DNA of 64,000 nucleotides from Ancylobacter vacuolatus (GCF_030813595.1 NZ_JAUSUH010000004.1:248001-312000); one strand, 5' to 3'; positions 1 through 9,072 are shown, counted from the stretch's first letter. Program-made: numbers and translations. Notes: generated by a model from the letters alone, not told the origin.

Positions 1-177
1 CATCTGGAGCAGGTGGTGCTGCTCGCCGCGCTGCCGCCCGCCTTCTCGGGAATCGTCATTGCCGGGCGCGAACAGACCTATGTCGGCCTCGCCTCGTCGA
101 CACTCATCGTCAGCGTGCTGGGATTCGCCGTCGCCGCGCCGCTCTGGATCTCGCTGGCCCGCCACCTCGCGGGATGA
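1..177 (+). CDS. AEC-family (auxin efflux carrier-type) permease, C-terminal end
   Basis: The last 58 codons of a gene that begins before the window; it ends in TGA at 175-177. The peptide is hydrophobic and contains AALPPAFSGIVIAG followed by SSTLIVSVLGFAVAAPLWI, which resembles the last two membrane helices of AEC-family transporters (a conserved ALP motif, then an S-T-L helix). This family exports or imports organic acids through the inner membrane. It converges on nadE with only 6 bases between the two stop codons. The call rests on a short C-terminus, so another ten-helix carrier family cannot be excluded. Confidence 0.5.
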   Translation, partial: HLEQVVLLAALPPAFSGIVIAGREQTYVGLASSTLIVSVLGFAVAAPLWISLARHLAG

Positions 178-183
178 CGGCGC

Positions 184-1857
184 CTACGCCCCCTCGCGAA
201 ACCGGTTGGTGAGGGGGTAGCGCCGGTCGCGGCCGAAATGGCGGGCCGTCACCTTCACCCCCGGCGCGGCCTGCCGGCGCTTATATTCGGCGAGGGTCAG
301 CAACCGCTCCACCCGCGCCACCAGCGCCGGCTCGAAGCCGTCAGTGATGATGGCGTCGAGCGGCATTTCGCGCTCCACCAGCCGTTCCAGGATCGCGTCC
401 AGCACCTCATAGGGCGGCAGGCTGTCCTGGTCGGTCTGGTTCTCGCGCAGCTCGGCGGTCGGCGGCTTGGTGAGGATGTTGTCGGGGATGACCGCGCCGT
501 CCGGGCCCAGCGCTCCGGCCGGCTTCCAGCGGTTGCGCAGGGCGCACAGGCGAAACACCTGCGTCTTGTAGAGGTCCTTCAGCGGGTTGAAGCCGCCATT
601 CATGTCGCCATAGAGCGTGGCATAGCCGGTCGCCATCTCCGACTTGTTGCCTGTCGTCACCACCATGGCGCCGAACTTGTTGGAGAGCGCCATCAAGAGC
701 GTACCGCGCAGCCGCGACTGCAGGTTCTCCTCGGTCACATCGCGGCCGCGCCCGGCGAACAGCGGCGCCAGCCCCTGCTCCAGCGCTTCCACTGCCTGCC
801 CGATCGGCAGAATGTCGTAGCGCAGCCCCAGCGCCTGCGCGACGGCGGCGGCGTCCGCCAGCGATTCGTCCGAGGTGAAGCGGGAGGGCAGCATCACGCC
901 ATGAACGCGGGCCGGCCCCAGCGCGTCCACCGCCATCGCCGCGGCAAGGGCGGAATCGATGCCGCCGGAAAGCCCGAGCACCACGCCGGGAAAGCCATTC
1001 TTCTCGACATAGTCGCGCAGACCGAGCACGCAGGCGGCATAATCCGCCTCGTCGCCCGCCAGCAGCGGCGCGCGGGCCCCCTCCTCGCAGCGCCAGCCAT
1101 CGGCCCAGCGCTCCCAGCGGGTGATCCGCACCCGCTCCTGGAAATTCGGCAGCTGCACCGGCAGCGAGCGATCGGCGTTGAGCACGAAGGAGCCGCCGTC
1201 GAACACCAGCTCGTCCTGCCCGCCGACCGCGTTGACATAGGCCAGCGGCAGCCCGCTTTCGACCACGCGGGCCACGGCGACGTTCAGCCGCGCGTCCTGC
1301 ACGTCGCGGCGATAGGGCGAGCCATTGGGGATGAGCAGGATTTCCGCCCCGGTCTCCATCAGGCACTCGACCACATCAGGCGACCAGATATCCTCGCACA
1401 CCGGCACGCCGAGCCGCACGCCGCGAAAGGCCATCGGCCCGGGCATCGGGCCGGGGGTGAAGAGGCGCTTCTCGTCGAACACGCCGTAAGTGGGCAGGTC
1501 CACCTTGAAGCGGGTGGCCGCCACCGCGCCGCCATCGAGCAGCAGCGCCGCATTGTAGAGCCTGCCATCCTCGACCCACGGCGCACCGAGAAGCAGCGCC
1601 GGCCCGCCATCGGCGGTCTCAGCGGCGAGTTCCTCCACCGCGCGCCGGCATGCCGCCTGGAAGGCGGGCTTCAGCACCAGGTCCTCAGGGGGATAGCCTG
1701 CGAGGAAAAGCTCGGTGAAGACGACGAGATCCGCCCCCTGCCCGCCCGCCAGCGCCCGCGCCTCACGCACACGCCGCATATTGCCGGCGATATCGCCGAC
1801 CACCGGGTTGAGCTGGGCAAAGGCGATGAGAAGCTGGTCGGCGGGCGTACTGGACAT
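184..1857 (-). CDS. nadE: glutamine-dependent NAD+ synthetase
   Basis: Catalyses the last step of NAD biosynthesis: amidation of nicotinic acid adenine dinucleotide with ATP and glutamine-derived ammonia, in the cytoplasm. The 557-residue product has the two expected domains. The N-terminal nitrilase-type glutaminase (about 1-260) keeps a Glu-Lys-Cys triad at E49, K118 and C154 (GVPVCEDIW). The C-terminal synthetase has the PP-loop SGGIDS at about 297-302 and ends at the usual place. Length matches the long bacterial form. The ATG at 1857 is used because residues 8-20 already belong to the nitrilase fold. The gene downstream on this strand is outside the unit; upstream lies the RgpF-like gene on the same strand, 56 bases away, so co-transcription is possible. 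Confidence 0.95.
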   Translation of the reverse strand: MSSTPADQLLIAFAQLNPVVGDIAGNMRRVREARALAGGQGADLVVFTELFLAGYPPEDLVLKPAFQAACRRAVEELAAETADGGPALLLGAPWVEDGRLYNAALLLDGGAVAATRFKVDLPTYGVFDEKRLFTPGPMPGPMAFRGVRLGVPVCEDIWSPDVVECLMETGAEILLIPNGSPYRRDVQDARLNVAVARVVESGLPLAYVNAVGGQDELVFDGGSFVLNADRSLPVQLPNFQERVRITRWERWADGWRCEEGARAPLLAGDEADYAACVLGLRDYVEKNGFPGVVLGLSGGIDSALAAAMAVDALGPARVHGVMLPSRFTSDESLADAAAVAQALGLRYDILPIGQAVEALEQGLAPLFAGRGRDVTEENLQSRLRGTLLMALSNKFGAMVVTTGNKSEMATGYATLYGDMNGGFNPLKDLYKTQVFRLCALRNRWKPAGALGPDGAVIPDNILTKPPTAELRENQTDQDSLPPYEVLDAILERLVEREMPLDAIITDGFEPALVARVERLLTLAEYKRRQAAPGVKVTARHFGRDRRYPLTNRFREGA

Positions 1858-1913
1858 GGGCGTGCTTTAGCCTTCCCCTCCGGCGCCGGCAATCGCGGCC
1901 GCGCCGGTGCGAT

Positions 1914-3878
1914 TCAGTCCCAGTCGGTGCCGGGCACCCGCACGGCGAGCGTGCTGAAGCCGGCCTGCCGCGCGGCCATGGGCAGCAGCCGCTCCAGACC
2001 GTGCATGAGGGTGCCGTCGTCCGGAATCGGCTCAGCCGGGTAATCCTCCCACTCCAGGCCGAGCGCGAGAAAGGACCGCAGCGCCGCCGGACGGATGGCG
2101 AACATGTTGCCGACGGGAAAATCGACATAGGTGCCGAGCGGCTCGGTCAGCGCCAGGTCTTCCCGCAACTCCTGGACGATACGGTCGTTGCGCGCCCAAT
2201 TGACCAGGTGCGAATCCTCCGGATGAACCAGCCCGACCTCCGGGCTGGCTTCCAGTCGGGCGAGCACGGTATCAACCATGGGATGGGCGCCGCCGATCAG
2301 GTTCTCCCACAGGAATTGGCGCCAGGGATCGCCGATGGCACGGCGCCTTCCCTTGGTCTTCTTGCCGTGCACGTGGAAGAACACGTCATAGCCGCCCCCG
2401 GTCAGCGCCGCGCGCAGCCCGGTCAGGAACGGGCCGATGTCGCGGCCGAGATTGGGCACGACATCGATCTGCACCCCGCCGGCATAGCCGACCGTCATCG
2501 CCCGCACTTCGTCCGCCTTGGCCGGCGTGTCCGTGGTCAGGAAGAGGTCCGGGCGCGAGGCATTGACCGTCAGGCGGTCGAGGAGTTCCGGCAATAGGTC
2601 GGGATAGAAGAAGTGCCCGTGCAGCGCGCTCTTCAGCTGGCTGGCGCGCGGGCCCGGCAGCGGCCCGAACACCGGCAGCGCCCATGGCCCCGGCGGGCGC
2701 CCGCGCTCGATCCAGTGCGACAGCGGGTAGCGCCGCTGGTCGAAGCAGGCCACCGGGTGGTGCTCGGCATAGATGAGCGGGTGAAAGCCGGAATAGGGCC
2801 GGCGCAGCGGCGGCCGGTTGGGGTGGCGCTTCAGCAGCGCCTTGCGTCGCCAGTCGGCGATCAGCCGCTCCAGCTTCTGCACCCGGGTGACGTCGCCCGG
2901 CGGGTCGTTCTCGCGCGGGATGTCGAGTATTTCCAGCCGCTCCGGCTCGGTGGCCAGAATGAGGGAAAGCTCGCCGTCCAGTTCCTCGCCGATCTCGCGG
3001 CCGATGGCGAGCACATCAGCCGCGCCCGCTTCCAGCGGCGCTTGCGCCGCCACCAGCCGGCGGCGGGCGGCAAAGCGCGGCATGGAAGCCAGCGCCGCCT
3101 CGCGCGCGGCAGCCGTGGGGAACACCAGGGCGCTGGCCCGCTCCAGCGCCAGTTCCAGCGCCGGGCCGAGCGTCTCGTGCCGCGCCGGGTCGGCATCGGC
3201 GGCACCGATCACCGCGACCACGGGAATGTTGCGCTGTTCCAGCGCGTCGGCGGCGTCGATGGTCGCCAGCCCCACCGTGACGGCGAAAAGCGGCCGGTCC
3301 TGGCGGACGCGGAAGGCCAGCGCGTCGAGCAGCACCGCGCGGGGGGCGCGCGCACTGGCGACCGGCACCGGCACGGCCGCGACATCTTGCAGACCGGCGT
3401 CGCCGCCCGGCTCGCCATCGAGCACCAGCACCACCACCGCGTGGTCGCGGGCGAGCAGGCGCAGCAGCGGCGCGGCCGGGGCGGCGCTGTTCTCGATCAC
3501 CACCACGACCGAGCGGCGCCCCGCCGAGGGCGGCGGAAACGGCAGGCCGGCGACCAGCGGCGGCAGCGTCGCGTCCGAGCCTGTCAGCCAGTTGGCGAAG
3601 GGACGCCGGGGCCGGCCGGGCTCCTTGAAGATGACGCCCGCCAGCCCCGGGCGCGGGCGCTGATAGGCATCGAACAGCAGCGAACGCAGGAAGGCGCGGG
3701 GGTGGCCCTCGGCGTCGAACAGCAGCCGGCCGATCCGGCGCCCGGTCTTCTGGGTGTTCGCGGTGATCCAGCGCCGCAGCTTGCTGCGCTGCCGGGGCAC
3801 GAAATAGCGCGCGCGCTTGGCCGGGCCATCGGTGGCCGGCGATGCCAGTTCCGGCGGGGAAGACTCGGGACGGGTCAT
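1914..3878 (-). CDS. rhamnan synthesis F-family (RgpF-like) protein
   Basis: A 654-residue protein whose C-terminal two thirds match the rhamnan synthesis protein F family (PF05045), enzymes linked to rhamnose-containing surface polysaccharides. Visible family motifs are NLGRDIGPFL, DVFFHVHGKKTKGR, DFPVGNMFAIRP and PIPDDGTLMHGLERLLP, all in the last 260 residues. The N-terminal 330 residues are Ala/Arg-rich, with an isolated stretch that resembles a nucleotide-sugar-binding Rossmann unit (VVVVIENSAAPAAPLLRLLA), and no catalytic residues I can name. No other rhamnose genes flank it in the window, so the polymer it serves is unknown. The two hydrolases at 5.5-7.3 kb are close enough to be related surface-polysaccharide genes, but that is inference. 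Confidence 0.75.
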   Translation of the reverse strand: MTRPESSPPELASPATDGPAKRARYFVPRQRSKLRRWITANTQKTGRRIGRLLFDAEGHPRAFLRSLLFDAYQRPRPGLAGVIFKEPGRPRRPFANWLTGSDATLPPLVAGLPFPPPSAGRRSVVVVIENSAAPAAPLLRLLARDHAVVVLVLDGEPGGDAGLQDVAAVPVPVASARAPRAVLLDALAFRVRQDRPLFAVTVGLATIDAADALEQRNIPVVAVIGAADADPARHETLGPALELALERASALVFPTAAAREAALASMPRFAARRRLVAAQAPLEAGAADVLAIGREIGEELDGELSLILATEPERLEILDIPRENDPPGDVTRVQKLERLIADWRRKALLKRHPNRPPLRRPYSGFHPLIYAEHHPVACFDQRRYPLSHWIERGRPPGPWALPVFGPLPGPRASQLKSALHGHFFYPDLLPELLDRLTVNASRPDLFLTTDTPAKADEVRAMTVGYAGGVQIDVVPNLGRDIGPFLTGLRAALTGGGYDVFFHVHGKKTKGRRRAIGDPWRQFLWENLIGGAHPMVDTVLARLEASPEVGLVHPEDSHLVNWARNDRIVQELREDLALTEPLGTYVDFPVGNMFAIRPAALRSFLALGLEWEDYPAEPIPDDGTLMHGLERLLPMAARQAGFSTLAVRVPGTDWD

Positions 3879-3990
3879 GACACTCCGGCGGGCCGATGCG
3901 GACGATCGTGCTGAGCGCTTCGCAGAGGCGCCGCGCTCCGGGCGTTCTAATGAGGGTGGCCGGCGAAGGCCAGAGCCTCGCCGCGCAAAG

Positions 3991-4341
3991 TCATTCCGCC
4001 GCGATGTCGAACACCCCGCGCGGGCGACTGCCCCAACGGTGCAAAGCCAGAATAGCGGGGCGCAGGTCCTCGCCCGCCTCGCTCAGCCGGTAGCCCACCT
4101 GCGGCGGCAGGGTCGGGTAGACCGTGCGGGCGATCACCCCATCCGCCTCCAGCTCGCGCAGCGCCTTGGCGAGAATGCGCGCGGTGATATTCGGCATGCG
4201 CCGGCCCAGCTCGCTGAACCGCGCCTAGCCGGAGAGCAGGTGATAGACGATGCCGCCCTTCCATTTGGCGCCGATGATCTCCAGCGCCGCCTCGACCGGG
4301 CAGCCCTCGCCGCACGCATAATCCTGATGCCGCCTCGCCAT
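3991..4341 (-). pseudogene. HxlR-family transcriptional regulator interrupted by an amber stop
   Basis: Reading from the ATG at 4341 gives a complete 116-codon HxlR winged-helix regulator: [20 protein letters not shown], then RFSELGRRMPNITARIL, then TVYPTLPPQVGYRLSE. A single in-frame TAG at 4225-4227 (codon 39) falls in the turn between helices 2 and 3, where relatives have Lys, Pro or Thr. Both halves are in the same frame and the spacing is that of intact relatives, so one substitution explains it. Translation could restart at the ATG at 4197, giving a 68-residue protein that keeps the recognition helix and wing but loses the first helices. It faces the oxidoreductase at 4529, the usual arrangement for a HxlR regulator and its target. 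A sequencing error is the main alternative. Confidence 0.8.
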
Positions 4342-4528
4342 CGCCTGTCTCCGCTTCGGGCGCGGCGAATCTAGGATGTCCGGGGCAACGGGGAAAGGGC
4401 GTTACATTTTCGATAGCAGCCGACAATCTCGTGCGTTCTTGCGCTCGGCCCGCGCATCCCGACATCTGGGGGCACGACTGTCAACGCAAGCAGGCGCGCG
4501 CCTCCGGGTGCCGCGCGGGAGTTTTGCC
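4342..4528. promoter_or_regulatory. divergent control region between the broken HxlR gene and the oxidoreductase
   Basis: 187 bases separate the two divergent starts. The 4400-4450 part is locally AT-richer than its surroundings. HxlR regulators normally bind such a gap, but I see no convincing long palindrome. Assigned by position only. Confidence 0.35.
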
Positions 4529-5542
4529 ATGAAGGCCATCGGCTACACCAACTCGCTGCCCATCACCGAGGCGCGCGCGCTGTTCGATTTCGAGACCGCC
4601 GCGCCGGCGCCCGGCCCGCGCGACCTGCTGGTGCGGGTGAAGGCCGTCTCGGTCAATCCCGTCGATACCAAGGTGCGGATGCGCCGCGCGGGAGCCGAGG
4701 GCGCGCCTGTCATCCTCGGCTGGGACGCCGCCGGCGTGGTCGAGGCGGTGGGCGCCGAGGTCTCGCTATTCACGCCGGGCGACGAGGTGTTCTACGCCGG
4801 CGACCTCAACCGCCCCGGCACCAATGCCGAGCTGCACCTCGTCGACGAGCGCCTGGTCGGCCACAAGCCGGCCTCGCTCGGATTTGCGCAAGCCGCCGCG
4901 CTGCCGCTCACCTCGCTCACCGCCTGGGAAGGGCTGTTCGACCGGCTCGGTGTGCCGATGCACGGTGGCGAGGGCGCCAGCCTGCTGGTGGTCGGCGCGG
5001 CCGGCGGCGTCGGCTCCATGGTGGTGCAGCTGGCCCGCCAGCTCACCGCACTCACCGTCATCGGCACCGCCTCCCGGCCCGAGAGCCGCGCCTGGGTGGA
5101 ACGCCTGGGCGCCCATGCCGTCATCGACCATTCCCGCCCGCTGAGCGAGGAACTCGCCGCCGCCGGGCTCGGGCTTGTCGACTACACCTATGCGCTCACC
5201 CACACCGACAGGCACTGGGCCGAGATCGTCAAGGGCGCGAAGCCGCAGGGCCGCATCGCCATCATCGACGACCCGGCGAGCCTCGACGCTCTGCCGCTGA
5301 AGGGCAAGAGCCTGTCGCTGCACTGGGAACTGATGTTCACCCGCTCGCTGTTCCAGACCCCGGACATGATCCGCCAGCACGAAATCCTGGAGGAGGTGGC
5401 GCGCCTCGTCGATGCCGGCACGCTGATGCCCACGGCGGGCACGCATCTCGGCACGATCAGCGCCGAGAACCTCCGGCGTGCCCATGCCGCGTTGGAGAGC
5501 GGCGCCACCATCGGCAAGGTCGTGCTGGAAGGCTGGAACTGA
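4529..5542 (+). CDS. zinc-type alcohol dehydrogenase / quinone oxidoreductase family protein
   Basis: A 337-residue member of the medium-chain dehydrogenase/reductase family, in the zinc-binding-alcohol-dehydrogenase-family branch (TIGR02817-like). It has the N-terminal GroES-like domain (AVSVNPVDTKVR, GWDAAGVVEAVG) and a Rossmann NADPH site (LLVVGAAGGVGSMVVQLARQ) at about 150-170. The catalytic zinc Cys/His set of true alcohol dehydrogenases is absent, as in quinone reductases, so it probably reduces quinones or enones with NADPH. The ATG at 4529 is chosen because family members start with MKAIGY; a longer reading frame upstream has no family similarity. The HxlR gene that should control it carries a nonsense codon, so it may be deregulated. 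Confidence 0.85.
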   Translation: MKAIGYTNSLPITEARALFDFETAAPAPGPRDLLVRVKAVSVNPVDTKVRMRRAGAEGAPVILGWDAAGVVEAVGAEVSLFTPGDEVFYAGDLNRPGTNAELHLVDERLVGHKPASLGFAQAAALPLTSLTAWEGLFDRLGVPMHGGEGASLLVVGAAGGVGSMVVQLARQLTALTVIGTASRPESRAWVERLGAHAVIDHSRPLSEELAAAGLGLVDYTYALTHTDRHWAEIVKGAKPQGRIAIIDDPASLDALPLKGKSLSLHWELMFTRSLFQTPDMIRQHEILEEVARLVDAGTLMPTAGTHLGTISAENLRRAHAALESGATIGKVVLEGWN

Positions 5543-5563
5543 CGCCCTGCGCGGGCGACGGCT

Positions 5564-6382
5564 TCACACGGCGCGGTCGGGCGTGAGCCCCGCCGCGCCA
5601 TCGGCGCCGCCCGTGCCGAGACGGCGTTCGAGCAGGTGCTCGATGACGAGATAGCGCAGGCGGCGAAACAGGCCGGTGCGCTTGCGCCGCCTGGTCTTGG
5701 CATAGGTTGCCGACACCAGCCGGCGCTGCCAGATGCGGTGCTCGAACCGCGCCGCGTCGAAGCGGCCCTCGGCGATGTCGAGCACGGCGCTGTCCAGCAG
5801 GCCGCATTCCTGCACATAGGAGATGGAGGCGTGGCCGCTGAAATAGATCCGCACCAGGTCGAGCGGCGCCTCGCGGCGCAGGGCGCGGATATGGCGGCGG
5901 TCCTGATTCAGCGGATCGTAGAAGATGTACTTGACCGCGCCCTGGCGCGGCTTCAGTCGGTCCCACAGCACCGAGCGGCTCTGCGAGCCCCAGCGCCGCT
6001 CCCACCACACGCGCCAGCGGTCAATGCTGTATTGCGGCGAGAAGGCGATCACCACGTCGGCGCCCAGCGGTTCGGAGAAGCGGTAGGCGGCATAGCCGCC
6101 CATGCTCATGCCATAGGTGATGACGCGCGCACCCGTCGCGATGTCGGCGCGCACGCGCGCCAGCGCCTCGGGCATTTCCGGATATTGATACCAGCAATTT
6201 CCCGAAGGCATGAAATGATAGGCGGTGCGCCCGCGCTTGGCGAAATAGTCCTCGCCGAAGCCCTTGCGACCCTCCGGCCAATCCGCCCGCATCGATTCGA
6301 ACGTCACGAAAACGGTGTCGGAGCACAGGCCCGGAACCTTGACGACCGTTAGGTTCTCGCTCTCGAAGATGACCTGCCGCAC
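5564..6382 (-). CDS. alpha/beta-hydrolase-like protein, paralogue 1
   Basis: A 272-residue protein of unknown substrate. It has a nucleophile elbow, TYGMSMGGYAAYRF (G-x-S-x-G), in the middle, preceded by a strand VFVTFES and followed by VVIAFSPQYSID. A possible acid and histidine lie near FYDPLNQDRRH and YFSGHASI. This is the layout of an esterase, acyltransferase or depolymerase of the alpha/beta-hydrolase fold. There is no signal peptide. The C-terminus is basic and low in complexity. It is homologous over its whole length to the next gene (shared SPQYSID, FYDP.N.DRRH and YQYPEM/FQYPEM blocks). The stop overlaps no neighbour. It converges on the oxidoreductase with 21 bases between. Confidence 0.6.
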   Translation of the reverse strand: MRQVIFESENLTVVKVPGLCSDTVFVTFESMRADWPEGRKGFGEDYFAKRGRTAYHFMPSGNCWYQYPEMPEALARVRADIATGARVITYGMSMGGYAAYRFSEPLGADVVIAFSPQYSIDRWRVWWERRWGSQSRSVLWDRLKPRQGAVKYIFYDPLNQDRRHIRALRREAPLDLVRIYFSGHASISYVQECGLLDSAVLDIAEGRFDAARFEHRIWQRRLVSATYAKTRRRKRTGLFRRLRYLVIEHLLERRLGTGGADGAAGLTPDRAV

Positions 6383-6539
6383 GAAGCTGCCCCGCTGGCC
6401 GCCTTCCCGCGACCTCTCTTGCGACGGGCAAACTAGCCAGAGCCACCGTCACCGGACAATCACAATTTCCGAAGATTGCGCGATTGCCGCTGAAATGCGA
6501 CGCAGCGGCCACGTGACCCTGGAGGCCGCGTGACGGGCG

Positions 6540-7325
6540 TTAGAGCCCGAAGCGATCGATGATATCGGCGATGATGCGGCGGAACAGCCGGCTGCGCTTG
6601 CGGGCGCGCTTGTCGCGATAGAACGCCGAGTGATCGAGGCGGGGCGCCAGTTCCCGCTGGAAGCCGGCGGCGTCGAAGCGGTTCTCGCCGATAGCGAGCA
6701 CCACCTTTCCCAGCAGCCCCGTTTGCATCAGCACGGTGATCGAGCCATGGCCGGCATAGGGCACGCGCACCCGCACCACATCGGCCACCCGCTCATAGAG
6801 CCGCACATGCCGGCGGTCGCGGTTGTGCGGGTCGTAGAACAGGTAGACCGGCACGCCGCGCGGCGCCATCAGGTGCTCCCACAGGATCTGGCGCGGGCGG
6901 TCGAACAGCCCGTCCCACCGCCGGTCCCACGGCACCACCTTCGGGTCGATGCTGTATTGCGGCGAGAAGGCGAGGATGCGCGACACGCCGAGCCGGCCAG
7001 CGAAGCGGATGGCGGCATACGCGCCCATGCTCACGGCATAGGCGACCACCTCCACGCCGGGGGCGATGTCGGCCCGCACCGTCGCCAGCACCTCCTCCAT
7101 TTCGGGGTACTGGAACCAGAAATTGTCGTTGGCGAAGAAATGGTAGGCGGTGAACCCGTTGTCGCGCAGGAACTTCTCGGCGAAGGCCTGCCGCTGCGGA
7201 TTCTTGTCGAGCACATGCGGCTCGAAGGTGACGAACACCACGTCGGTTCGGGTGCCCTCGGTGCGGACGACGCGCACATTTTCGCTTTCGAGGACGACAT
7301 GACGTCCGGTCTCAAGCTGCGGCAC
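6540..7325 (-). CDS. alpha/beta-hydrolase-like protein, paralogue 2
   Basis: A paralogue of the gene at 5564-6382 with the same order of blocks: VFVTFEP, FQYPEME, elbow YAVSMGAYAAIRF, ILAFSPQYSID, LFYDPHNRDRRH and PYAGHGSITV. The elbow Gly-Gly of paralogue 1 is Gly-Ala here. I start it at GTG 7325, which has AGAAGGGGG just upstream and aligns with the start of paralogue 1. The longer frame from ATG 7409 would run through an intrinsic terminator (7371-7402), so its first 28 codons are unlikely to be translated. That gives 261 residues. Substrate unknown. The pair may be a tandem duplication. Confidence 0.6.
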   Translation of the reverse strand: MPQLETGRHVVLESENVRVVRTEGTRTDVVFVTFEPHVLDKNPQRQAFAEKFLRDNGFTAYHFFANDNFWFQYPEMEEVLATVRADIAPGVEVVAYAVSMGAYAAIRFAGRLGVSRILAFSPQYSIDPKVVPWDRRWDGLFDRPRQILWEHLMAPRGVPVYLFYDPHNRDRRHVRLYERVADVVRVRVPYAGHGSITVLMQTGLLGKVVLAIGENRFDAAGFQRELAPRLDHSAFYRDKRARKRSRLFRRIIADIIDRFGL

Positions 7326-7338
7326 GCCGGCCCCCTTC

Positions 7339-7379
7339 TGAAAACACCGCAGGGTGAAAACACCCCACATGAAAACACC
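7339..7379. repeat. three direct repeats of TGAAAACACC
   Basis: TGAAAACACC occurs at 7339-7348, 7355-7364 and 7370-7379, with start-to-start distances of 16 and 15 bases (about one and a half helical turns). On the minus strand this is GGTGTTTTCA three times in the leader of the hydrolase at 6540-7325. The third copy is the tail of the terminator at 7371-7402. Confidence 0.75.
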
Positions 7380-7402
7380 GCGACCCTTGAGGGCCGCGGT
7401 GT
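7371..7402 (-). terminator. intrinsic terminator after the DAHP synthase gene
   Basis: On the minus strand a 12-bp stem, ACACCGCGGCCC / GGGTCGCGGTGT (one G-T pair), with loop TCAA is followed at once by TTT C. It lies 58 bases after the DAHP synthase stop. Confidence 0.85.
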
Positions 7403-7459
7403 GTCTCATTCCGTCCGGCGCCGGCGCGGGCCATCAGGGCCGTGTCCGGCATGCCGACC

Positions 7460-8845
7460 TCACTCGGCGGCTTCGATCACCGGGCGCACCCGGCCCGAGC
7501 GCTCCTGCTTGAGGAGTTCAGCGACGAGGAAGGCCATCTCGATGGCCTGCTCGGCGTTGAGGCGCGGGTCGCAATAGGTGTGGTAGCGGTCCTTGAGGTC
7601 GGCATCGGTGATGGCGCGGGCGCCGCCGGTGCATTCGGTAACGTTCTTGCCGGTCATCTCCAAATGCACGCCGCCGGCGAAGGTGCCTTCGGCCGCGTGG
7701 ACGGCGAAGAAGTCCTTCACCTCCTTCAGGATCTGGTCGAAGGGCCGGGTCTTGTAGCCCGACGCCGCCTTGATGGTGTTGCCGTGCATGGGATCGCAGG
7801 ACCACACCACGGTGCGGCCCTCGCGCTTCACCGCCCGCACCAGCGCGGGGAGGTGGTCGCCCACCTTGTCGGCGCCGAAGCGGGCGATCAGGGTGAGGCG
7901 GCCGGCCTCGTTCTGCGGGTTCAGCGTGTCGATGAGGCGGATCAGGTCATCCGGCTTCAGCGACGGGCCGCATTTCAGGCCGAGCGGGTTCTTCACGCCA
8001 CGGCAATATTCCATATGCGCGTGGTCGGCTTGGCGGGTGCGGTCGCCGATCCAGATCATGTGGCCGGAGGTGGCGTACCAGTCGCCCGTGGTCGAATCCA
8101 CCCGCGTCAGCGCCTGCTCGAAGCCGAGCAGCAGCGCCTCATGCGAGGTGAAGAACTCGGTCGAGCGCATCTCCGGGTGGTTTTCCGCGTCGAGCCCGAT
8201 GGCGCGCATGAAGTCGAGCGCCTCGGTGATGCGGTCGGCCAGCGCCTGGTAGCGGCCGGACTGCGGGCTATCCTTGATGAAGCCGAGCATCCACTGATGC
8301 GCATTACCAAGGCTGGCATAGCCGCCATTGGCGAAGGCGCGCAAAAGGTTCAGCGTCGCCGCCGACTGGCGATAGGCCTCGATCTGGCGGCGCGGATCGG
8401 GAATGCGCGCTTCCGGCGTGAACTCGATGTCGTTGACGATGTCGCCGCGATAGGAGGGCAGCTCCACCCCGTCCACGGTCTCCATCGGCGCCGAGCGCGG
8501 CTTGGCGAACTGGCCGGCGATGCGCCCGACCTTCACCACGGGGGAGGCGCCGGCATAGGTCAGCACCACCGCCATCTGCAGGAAGACGCGGAAGAAATCG
8601 CGGATGTTGTCGGCCGAATGCTCGGCGAAGCTCTCGGCGCAGTCGCCGCCCTGCAGCAGGAAGGCCTCGCCCTTCGCCACCTTGGCCAGCTCGCGCTTCA
8701 GGCGGCGCGCTTCACCGGCGAAAACCAGCGGCGGAAACGAGGCCAGCTGACGCTCCACCGCAGCCAAAGCTGCGGCGTCCGGATAATCCGGCACCTGCTG
8801 AACGGGCAAGGCCCTCCAGCTATCCGGCGTCCAGCGATCAGACAT
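7460..8845 (-). CDS. class II 3-deoxy-7-phosphoheptulonate (DAHP) synthase
   Basis: Condenses phosphoenolpyruvate and erythrose 4-phosphate to DAHP, the entry step of the shikimate pathway. The 461-residue product is a plant-type (class II) enzyme, with [20 protein letters not shown], the metal-site Cys in [29 protein letters not shown] and [18 protein letters not shown]. Class II enzymes are usual in alphaproteobacteria. The start is ATG 8845 ([10 protein letters not shown]); upstream in-frame codons run into a GC-rich hairpin and have no family similarity. An intrinsic terminator follows it. It forms a monocistronic unit upstream of glutathione reductase on the same strand. Confidence 0.95.
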   Translation of the reverse strand: MSDRWTPDSWRALPVQQVPDYPDAAALAAVERQLASFPPLVFAGEARRLKRELAKVAKGEAFLLQGGDCAESFAEHSADNIRDFFRVFLQMAVVLTYAGASPVVKVGRIAGQFAKPRSAPMETVDGVELPSYRGDIVNDIEFTPEARIPDPRRQIEAYRQSAATLNLLRAFANGGYASLGNAHQWMLGFIKDSPQSGRYQALADRITEALDFMRAIGLDAENHPEMRSTEFFTSHEALLLGFEQALTRVDSTTGDWYATSGHMIWIGDRTRQADHAHMEYCRGVKNPLGLKCGPSLKPDDLIRLIDTLNPQNEAGRLTLIARFGADKVGDHLPALVRAVKREGRTVVWSCDPMHGNTIKAASGYKTRPFDQILKEVKDFFAVHAAEGTFAGGVHLEMTGKNVTECTGGARAITDADLKDRYHTYCDPRLNAEQAIEMAFLVAELLKQERSGRVRPVIEAAE

Positions 8846-8993
8846 GACGGCCTCCAACAAGCTCAACACGTCGCCGGGGCTCCTCCCCGGCGGAAAGGCG
8901 GGCCTTATACACCCAAGCATCCCCGCCGCGCCAGTGCACCGCCGCAAGGTCAGGGATGCCGTGCGCGCCCTTGTGCCGCCCCTCCCCGCACAC

Positions 8994-9072
8994 CGTCATT
9001 CCCAGGCTCGACCCGGGACCCATCTTCCAGGCGGAAAAGCGTGGATGGCCGGGTCAAGCCCGGCCATGACGT
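8994..9072. repeat. palindromic intergenic repeat, CCGGGTC/GACCCGG type
   Basis: An imperfect inverted repeat: CGTCATTCCCAGGCTCGACC at the left end is mirrored by GGTCAAGCCCGGCCATGACG at the right end. This is the dispersed element common between genes in Rhizobiales (GTCATTCCCGGGC...TCAAGCCCGGCCATGAC). It sits between the gor stop and the DAHP synthase start. Related copies are at 26428 and 34938. Confidence 0.7.

Noticed and set aside
238-2043. A 601-codon plus-strand open frame
   Set aside because: It lies antisense to nadE; its His/Arg/Gln-rich content is typical of the mirror of a GC-rich gene and matches no domain.
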